Positions 5,181 to 9,242 of a stretch of 9,242 nucleotides of DNA are shown in pieces. The notes under the pieces were generated by a model. It saw only the letters and a list, made by a program, of their open reading frames with translations. It was not told where the DNA came from and made no database searches. This DNA comes from Deltaproteobacteria bacterium (GTDB lineage: Bacteria; Desulfobacterota; Desulfobacteria; Desulfobacterales; JAFDCJ01): positions 1 to 9,242 of the forward strand of contig JAFDDW010000043.1 in NCBI GenBank assembly GCA_019310665.1, in the 5' to 3' direction. The position numbers and the translations under genes were made by a program. Position 1 is the stretch's first letter. Each line of letters starts with the position of its first letter.

Positions 5181-7328
5181 ATGTCCCCAATATCTTATCC
5201 GAAAAATCCAAACTCAAGTAAAAATGGGAAAATATATAGAAGTGCCTGCCGAATGTGCCATGGGGGCTGCAGCGCATTGGTTCACGTGAACAACAGTAAA
5301 GTGGTCAAGATAAAGGGTGACCCCGAATTTCCGTTGAACAGGGGCAAGCTGTGCGTCAAGGGGATGGCGAGCATTGATCAGCTTTACAATCCGAATCGCT
5401 TAAAGCACCCGCTCAAGAGAGTAGGTCAAAGAGGGGAGGGGAAATGGAAACAGATCTCATGGGATGAGGCCCTTGACGCCATCGTAAATAAAATACAAGA
5501 AATCAAAGAGGAATTTGGGGTTGAGTCAATCGCGATCGGCCAGGGAACGGGACGCCATCATTACCGGCACGTGGTTCGATTCGCCCATGCCCTGGGAACG
5601 CCGAACTGGTGCGAACCCGGTGCTGCCCAGTGCTTTCACCCAAGGATCAATGCCGGTGGGATCACCTATGGGGATTTACCCATTTGCGACTATTACGGAG
5701 ATGTGAATCCAGCTTGTCTGCTTGTCTGGGGCCATAATCCCCTGGTCACGGGACCGGACGGTGAGACCCAGTTCAAGGTGAGAGACTGTATCAAGAGAGG
5801 AACAAAACTCATCGTCGTCGATCCACGTGAGACGGAGACAGCAAAGAAGGCGGATATCTGGCTTCAGATACGTCCGGGAACGGATGATGCCCTGGCCTTG
5901 AGCATGATCCATGTCATTACCCAAGAAGGGATTTATGATAGAGATTTCGTAAATGAATGGACGGTCGGATTTGATCAATTGGCGGAACGTGTCCGGAGTT
6001 GTACACCGGAGTGGGCGGAAAAGATCACTTGGATTCCCGCTGACAAGATAAAGGAGTCGGCGAGACTGTTTGCAAATACCAGACCCGCATCCGTTGAATG
6101 GGGGGTTGCTATCGAGCATACTCCCAACTGTTTTCAAACGGTCCGAGCGGTGGCACTGCTACCGGGGATTACGGGGAATATCGACATTCCCGGTGGTTGG
6201 ATATTGGGAATGCGAGTGATCGATGATATTCCAATTCTTTTGGATAACCTTACCGACGAAATGAAAGAAAAGCGACTGGGGGCGGATAGATATAAACTTC
6301 TAAGTGGTCGAAATGCGCCCTTCCCCTCCGCACACATCCCGACGCTTATGAAAGCCATCCGCACTGGAAAACCTTATCCGGTCAAGGCCTTTCTTAACTT
6401 TGGCAACAACACACTGGCAACCTATGCCAATGCTAAACAGGCCTATGAAACCCTGTTGCGGCTCGATTTCCTTTCCGTGATGGATCTCTACATGACGCCT
6501 ACCGCCGAACTTGCAGATATCGTTCTGCCGGCCGCATCCTGGTTAGAGGTTGATGAGGTCGTCGGACTCCCATTCCGCTCTTATAATTTTGCCCTTATTC
6601 AACAGAAAGTTATCCAGATAGGGGAGTGCAGGCAGGACGAAGAAGTTCTCATCGATCTGGCAAGGAGGCTGAACCTAGCTGTAGGAATCGAATCTCTTGA
6701 AGACCTGTACAACACTCAACTCAAAAAGCTGGGAATCACTTTTGATGAGCTGAAAGAAAAGGGATTCCTTTCGGTTCCCATGAGATACAGAAAATTTGAA
6801 GAAAGGGGATTCAATACGCCTTCGGGAAAGGTGGAGCTTTACTCGAGTATTATGGAAAAGTATGGGTATGATCCTTTGCCCTATTACCAGGAACCGCCTG
6901 AAAGTCCTTTAAGTACACCGGAGTTGGCACAAGATTATCCGCTGATTTTGACAACAGGAGGAAGGACGCCTTACTATTTTCACTCGGAGTATCGTCAAAT
7001 CCCTTCATTGCGCGAAAAGCATCCCGCTCCCCTCGTGGAAATCAATCCGAGAACAGCTGATGAGCTAGATATTCGAGACGGGGAATGGGTCTGGATACAA
7101 ACGGTTCGTGGGAGGATTAAACAGAGGGCAAGACTCGCGAAGGGAATCCACCCGAGAGTCGTGCACATTGAGCACGGTTGGTGGTTTCCTGAAGAACCGG
7201 GGCCAGAGCATGGTATATGGAATTCCAATGCAAACATTCTGACGAATAACGCACCACCTTATGATCCGGCCATGGGAACCTATCAACTAAGGGCGCTACT
7301 CTGCAAAATATACAAAGTGGATGGATAA
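5181..7328 (+). CDS. Molybdopterin oxidoreductase, catalytic subunit 2 (paralogue of the upstream enzyme)
   Basis: The 715-residue product is a second bis-MGD Mo/W enzyme. The [4Fe-4S] site is C23-x2-C26-x3-C30 with C58, and K60 follows in CxKG. The catalytic domain is about 70-490 (NRLKHPLKR, ISWDEALD, VDPRETE, ADIWLQIRPGTD). The predicted metal ligand is C151 in the AAQCF context, nine residues after LGTPN. The C-terminal pterin-binding domain is about 585-710 (TTGGRTPYYFHSEYR, HGWWFPEEPGPEHG, LRALLCKIYKVDG). Its length and layout match the acetylene-hydratase-like branch, but H27 replaces that enzyme's catalytic Asp. It lacks the insertion of about 75 residues seen in subunit 1. I place the start at ATG 5181 because GGAGGG at 5171-5176 is just ahead of it; the in-frame GTG at 5169 overlaps that ribosome site and is unlikely. 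No Tat signal is present. The MaoC remnant follows after 31 bases. It either shares the ferredoxin with subunit 1 or acts on a second step of the same pathway. Confidence 0.92.
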   Translation: MSPISYPKNPNSSKNGKIYRSACRMCHGGCSALVHVNNSKVVKIKGDPEFPLNRGKLCVKGMASIDQLYNPNRLKHPLKRVGQRGEGKWKQISWDEALDAIVNKIQEIKEEFGVESIAIGQGTGRHHYRHVVRFAHALGTPNWCEPGAAQCFHPRINAGGITYGDLPICDYYGDVNPACLLVWGHNPLVTGPDGETQFKVRDCIKRGTKLIVVDPRETETAKKADIWLQIRPGTDDALALSMIHVITQEGIYDRDFVNEWTVGFDQLAERVRSCTPEWAEKITWIPADKIKESARLFANTRPASVEWGVAIEHTPNCFQTVRAVALLPGITGNIDIPGGWILGMRVIDDIPILLDNLTDEMKEKRLGADRYKLLSGRNAPFPSAHIPTLMKAIRTGKPYPVKAFLNFGNNTLATYANAKQAYETLLRLDFLSVMDLYMTPTAELADIVLPAASWLEVDEVVGLPFRSYNFALIQQKVIQIGECRQDEEVLIDLARRLNLAVGIESLEDLYNTQLKKLGITFDELKEKGFLSVPMRYRKFEERGFNTPSGKVELYSSIMEKYGYDPLPYYQEPPESPLSTPELAQDYPLILTTGGRTPYYFHSEYRQIPSLREKHPAPLVEINPRTADELDIRDGEWVWIQTVRGRIKQRARLAKGIHPRVVHIEHGWWFPEEPGPEHGIWNSNANILTNNAPPYDPAMGTYQLRALLCKIYKVDG

Positions 7329-7359
7329 GTTTTTTGTTAAAGGTAATCGGAGGAAAACC

Positions 7360-7500
7360 ATGGTAGGAAAAACAATAGACCAACTCCTTGTGGGCGATAC
7401 TGCTCAATTTAGCAAAACAGTTTCGGAAACTGACGTCTATTTGTTCGCTGGGATAAGCGGTGATATATACAAACTTTGGGAGACTCCTAAAAAGTTGTGA
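7360..7500 (+). pseudogene. Truncated MaoC-type (R)-enoyl-CoA hydratase, first 35 or so codons
   Basis: The 46-residue frame opens with GKTIDQLLVGDTAQFSKTV and SETDVYLFAGISGD, a clear match to the N-terminus of MaoC/PhaJ-type hot-dog dehydratases. Those proteins are about 135-160 aa and continue from GD into NPxH. Here homology stops right after D35, the position of the catalytic Asp, at about 7464-7467, and the frame ends in IYKLWETPKKL and a TGA at 7498-7500. The catalytic His and most of the fold are therefore missing, and no remainder is found downstream. A strong GGAGG at 7349-7353 sits 6 bases before the ATG, and the gap to the molybdoenzyme gene is 31 bases. It was evidently a genuine operon member before a deletion or insertion broke it. 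Confidence 0.8.
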
Positions 7501-7593
7501 TATCATATTGTCAATCGAAGTTTTAACTTACTTTAAAATTCTGTCAAATCAAGTATATGTCAGGGCATTTAATCATACTAAATTATGCATCGC

Positions 7594-7615
7594 GTCTAGC
7601 CTTTGTCTAGCCTTT
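7594..7615 (+). repeat. Tandem 11-bp direct repeat, candidate left integrase arm sites
   Basis: GTCTAGCCTTT occurs twice back to back (7594-7604 and 7605-7615), about 130 bases before the tRNA-Pro fragment. A related pair with the same 11-bp spacing (TGTCTACCC) lies on the other side at 7865-7884. Paired direct repeats flanking a tRNA-derived core are the layout of tyrosine-recombinase arm-binding sites. That role is inferred. Confidence 0.5.
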
Positions 7616-7644
7616 CCAGCCGACAGCATGCGTAACTTATTGAT

Positions 7645-7670
7645 ATCATGCACACCATGCACAGCATGAT
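7645..7670. repeat. Short CATGCACA repeats inside an inverted repeat
   Basis: CATGCACAC and CATGCACAG stand in tandem (7647-7664), followed by CATG. The block is bounded by ATCATGC (7645-7651) and its complement GCATGAT (7664-7670). It could be a small protein-binding cluster near the attachment-like core. No protein is identified. Confidence 0.4.
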
Positions 7671-7748
7671 CTGGGGAGGTTGAAAACAGGTGGCTTGCGA
7701 ATGTGTAATATTTTTAATAAGTTATAGTTATTTTTGAACCAAGTTCCA

Positions 7749-7798
7749 CCTGCTTTGGGAGCAGGAAGTCGGGTGTTCAAATCACCCCGCCCCGACCA
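7749..7798 (+). pseudogene. 3' half of tRNA-Pro(TGG), likely attachment-site core
   Basis: The sequence reads as the 3' half of a proline tRNA. The anticodon stem is CCTGC (7749-7753), the loop TTTGGGA (7754-7760, anticodon TGG at 7756-7758), and the return stem GCAGG (7761-7765). The variable loop is AAGTC (7766-7770). The T-stem GGGTG/CACCC (7771-7775, 7783-7787) closes the loop TTCAAAT. Then come acceptor strand CGCCCCG (7788-7794), discriminator A and an encoded CCA (7796-7798). The 5' acceptor strand (expected CGGGGCG) and D-arm are absent upstream, so this cannot make a tRNA. Known biology: integrases that recombine at tRNA genes leave exactly such 3'-half duplications at the far end of an inserted element. 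The intact tRNA-Pro copy is not in this window. Confidence 0.85.
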
Positions 7799-7821
7799 TA
7801 TTTCAATCGATATTAGACAGT

Positions 7822-7847
7822 TAAGAGAGTTAATAATCGCTCTCTTA
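7822..7847 (+). terminator. Stem-loop just after the tRNA 3' end, possible tRNA terminator
   Basis: TAAGAGAG (7822-7829) and CTCTCTTA (7840-7847) form a perfect 8-bp stem with a 10-base loop, followed by TTT. It lies 23 bases after the CCA. It may be the former terminator of the tRNA-Pro gene. The stem is AT-rich and the T-run short, so the call is tentative. Confidence 0.4.
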
Positions 7848-7864
7848 TTTCTGGTTGGCCGTTT

Positions 7865-7885
7865 TGTCTACCCTATGTCTACCCC
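7865..7885 (+). repeat. 11-bp-spaced TGTCTACCC pair, candidate right integrase arm sites
   Basis: TGTCTACCC occurs at 7865-7873 and 7876-7884, an 11-bp period (one helical turn). It begins 66 bases past the tRNA CCA. The unit differs by one base from the GTCTAGCC pair on the left side and has the same orientation and spacing. An inverted TAGACA lies at 7814-7819. Integrase arm sites are the best explanation I can offer. Confidence 0.5.
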
Positions 7886-8628
7886 ACTCGCATTTTCTCT
7901 CGAAATCATCCTCTTGTAAGTGTCTGATATCATTGACACTGCCATATGCTCATCGAACGCTCCAAATAAAAGCAAATGAACAGAATTAAAATTAAAATCG
8001 GGTAGTTAAGAAATGGGTGCCTGAAAGCGCACCTGTTGCCATCAGGGAGCCGGATAGCCTTGTCAGGTATCTTCGGGCAGTAAATCTTGTAATGATCTCT
8101 TTATTATCTGCAATTTCTAAAGATTACATATTTGTTTTAGAAATCAAACACTTTGCGATGAGTTGTACGCTGTGTATTGGGCACGATATCTCTAATTAGC
8201 CCTTCATGTGGATTGGTCAGGGGAAACCCACAATGGCCGAGCGTTTTAGCTTTGTTCAGCAAATCTTAACATTTTAATTCCATCGTTATTGGGGATTGGG
8301 TTATCTAATTCACAACCCCTTTGGATCCTACACAATGCTTTCTTGAGGTCTTATGTCACATTTTTTAGGCAAGTCAAAATTTGTTATCTTAGCTGATGCA
8401 TTATGCAGCCAGGATTCTCGGCCACTTAGGGTGCAACGACCATTCCTTAATTGACCAAAATTTTGAAATACCGGTTGATTGCCCATTTTGTTTCGTGTAT
8501 CCAGATCCTATCTGAAATATTCTCGGGTAATTTGATAATTGGACATCTTTCATATATCTTTTACGAAGACGGGAAGGTGGCCCACAATATGTAGTGTCCA
8601 CCTTGTTTTCTAAATTGATAGTGAAATT
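7886..8628. other. Long AT-rich region without a recognisable gene
   Basis: All frames are interrupted often and no reading frame has a ribosome site plus recognisable protein motifs. A short plus-strand frame at 8017-8199 (60 codons, GTG start) matches nothing I know. A third TGATATCAT lies at 7925-7933. Despite the attachment-like site next door, I see no integrase gene or recognisable integrase remnant on either strand. The last part must contain the promoter of the FAD-dehydrogenase gene; TTGATA (8532-8537) with TATATC (8553-8558) is a weak candidate. Confidence 0.5.
8574..8604 (+). promoter_or_regulatory. Inverted repeat in the leader of the FAD-dehydrogenase gene
   Basis: AAGGTGG (8574-8580) and CCACCTT (8598-8604) are perfect complements with a 17-base loop, 24 bases before the predicted ATG, and GTTTTC follows. 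It may be an operator or a leader hairpin. There is no independent support. Confidence 0.3.
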
Positions 8629-9242
8629 ATGAATCGTATACCATTGGTCAATCTTGGCAAAGATCCATTCGATGTGGTTGTGATTGGCGCTGGGATTAAC
8701 GGTTCGGGGGCGGTTCAGCAACTCGCAGCCCGTGGCTATCGCGTATTGATTGTCGATAAAGACGATTTTTCCTCTGGTGCCACCAATCGTTCGAGCCGTA
8801 TTCTGCACTGTGGGTTACGCCATCTTGCGCCCGGAAAATCAGTCTGGGATTTTGTCTGGAATCCAACCCGTTTTTGGGTGGCCTGTAAGAATGCCAAGAA
8901 ATCAATGGACTCCCGGAGCCAAATTGCTAAGACGATGAAGCCATTGGTGCACCCCTTCCGTTTTTGCTTCCCCATTTATGAAGATGGCCCATACGCTCCT
9001 TGGCAATTGGATGTTGGGTTTAAGCTTCTGGAAACCCTTGGTCCCGGAGACCTGCCGTTGGACTATACGCGCTATACCTGCAAGAACATGGATAAGGTGC
9101 CTTTCAGTAAGTGGGTGCGCGACCCCCAAAAACTCAAAGGTTTCGCAGTCTTCACGGATTATCAATTTCTTTCGGCCGAACGTCTCGCCATCGACACTCT
9201 CAAAGATTCTCATCGTCTCGGGGCCGTAGTACGGAATTATAC
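8629..9242 (+). CDS. FAD-dependent dehydrogenase, GlpD/GlpA-like, N-terminal part (cut by window edge)
   Basis: From ATG at 8629 the frame is open to the window end (204 residues plus two bases). Residues 14-26 give the FAD-binding Rossmann motif (FDVVVIGAGINGSG, GxGxxG type). Residues 46-66 carry DFSSGATNRSSRILHCGLRHL, aligning with the DxxxxATSSxSSKLIHGGLRYL signature of glycerol-3-phosphate dehydrogenase, with HCG in place of HGG. The stretch FTDYQFLSAERLAIDTLKDS (175-194) matches the 'YSD...DDARL' region of GlpD. The family oxidises sn-glycerol-3-phosphate to dihydroxyacetone phosphate and feeds electrons to quinone. Divergence from the classic signature means another hydroxy-acid substrate is possible. 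An in-frame stop at 8611 forces the start to lie downstream of it, and the ATG has no clear Shine-Dalgarno. About 1.1 kb without genes separates it from the molybdoenzyme operon, so it is probably an independent, resident gene. Confidence 0.82.
   Translation, partial: MNRIPLVNLGKDPFDVVVIGAGINGSGAVQQLAARGYRVLIVDKDDFSSGATNRSSRILHCGLRHLAPGKSVWDFVWNPTRFWVACKNAKKSMDSRSQIAKTMKPLVHPFRFCFPIYEDGPYAPWQLDVGFKLLETLGPGDLPLDYTRYTCKNMDKVPFSKWVRDPQKLKGFAVFTDYQFLSAERLAIDTLKDSHRLGAVVRNY

Larger units (their letters stand above)
7501..7748. other. Gene-free region between the broken maoC and the tRNA fragment
   Basis: No coding sequence is convincing in this AT-rich stretch. It holds two GTCTAGCCTTT copies (7594-7615) and CATGCACA repeats (7647-7668). 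Copies of TGATATCAT lie at 7498-7506 and 7641-7649. The density of short repeats fits a recombination or control region more than decayed coding DNA. Confidence 0.5.

Noticed and set aside
4997..5221. A 74-codon plus-strand frame between the ferredoxin and the second molybdoenzyme gene
   Set aside because: It runs through the palindromic element and overlaps the ribosome site and first codons of the well-supported molybdoenzyme gene in another frame; it has no recognised motif.
1905..7328. Annotation of either large protein as acetylene hydratase or formate dehydrogenase
   Set aside because: The catalytic Asp of acetylene hydratase is His in both. The formate dehydrogenase signature around the metal ligand (Sec/Cys followed by His) is also absent: the Cys is followed by Leu or Phe.
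7749..7798. A functional tRNA-Pro gene
   Set aside because: The 5' acceptor strand and D-arm are missing; the bases before 7749 do not pair with the CGCCCCG acceptor strand.
7594..7885. A CRISPR array
   Set aside because: The repeats are only 9-11 bp, occur in pairs without regular spacers, and no cas gene is present.
8017..8199. A 60-codon plus-strand frame starting with GTG
   Set aside because: No ribosome site and no recognisable motif; it lies in a region where all frames are frequently stopped. It could be a scrap of an eroded gene but cannot be supported.
8401..8808. A 135-codon minus-strand frame upstream of and overlapping the FAD-dehydrogenase gene
   Set aside because: About 180 bases of it are antisense to the clear Rossmann-fold start of the dehydrogenase gene; the remaining protein has no recognisable domain and no plausible start context.

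Overview
The window looks like accessory DNA from an anaerobic bacterium, most plausibly a deltaproteobacterial (Desulfobacterota-type) anaerobe. This rests on the gene content: oxygen-sensitive bis-molybdopterin enzymes with a multi-cluster ferredoxin, a MaoC-type CoA enzyme, an amidohydrolase and TetR control. The taxon is an inference, not something the sequence proves. Coding regions have moderate GC and the long intergenic regions are AT-rich.

Layout. (1) 1-284, minus strand: the first 94 residues of an amidohydrolase-2 family enzyme, cut by the window edge. (2) 285-650: an AT-rich divergent control region with nested inverted repeats. (3) 651-7500, plus strand: an operon-like series made of a double-headed (tandem) TetR regulator, a first molybdopterin oxidoreductase (814 aa), a four-cluster DmsB/NrfC-like ferredoxin starting 1 base after it, a 144-bp palindromic element, a second molybdopterin oxidoreductase (715 aa), and the first 35 or so codons of a MaoC-type dehydratase, broken just after its catalytic Asp. 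(4) 7501-8628: over 1.1 kb without a convincing gene. It holds the 3' half of a tRNA-Pro(TGG) with pairs of 11-bp-spaced GTCTA(G/C)CC repeats on both sides, which resembles an integrase attachment site or the junction of integrated elements. (5) 8629 to the end, plus strand: the N-terminal 204 residues of a GlpD/GlpA-like FAD-dependent dehydrogenase.

How the genes may work together. Both molybdenum/tungsten enzymes belong to the DMSO-reductase superfamily. Each has a Cx2Cx3C...C iron-sulfur site and a Cys placed as the metal ligand. Their general architecture resembles acetylene hydratase, but the residue matching its catalytic Asp is His in both. No Tat signal and no membrane anchor gene is visible, so a soluble cytoplasmic redox system is inferred, with the ferredoxin wiring one or both catalytic subunits to a carrier. 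The neighbouring amidohydrolase, which has an ExH first metal motif as in non-oxidative aromatic decarboxylases, and the MaoC remnant suggest catabolism of an organic or CoA-linked substrate. The substrate cannot be read from the sequence. The tRNA remnant suggests that this catabolic block arrived, or lies beside something that arrived, by site-specific integration.
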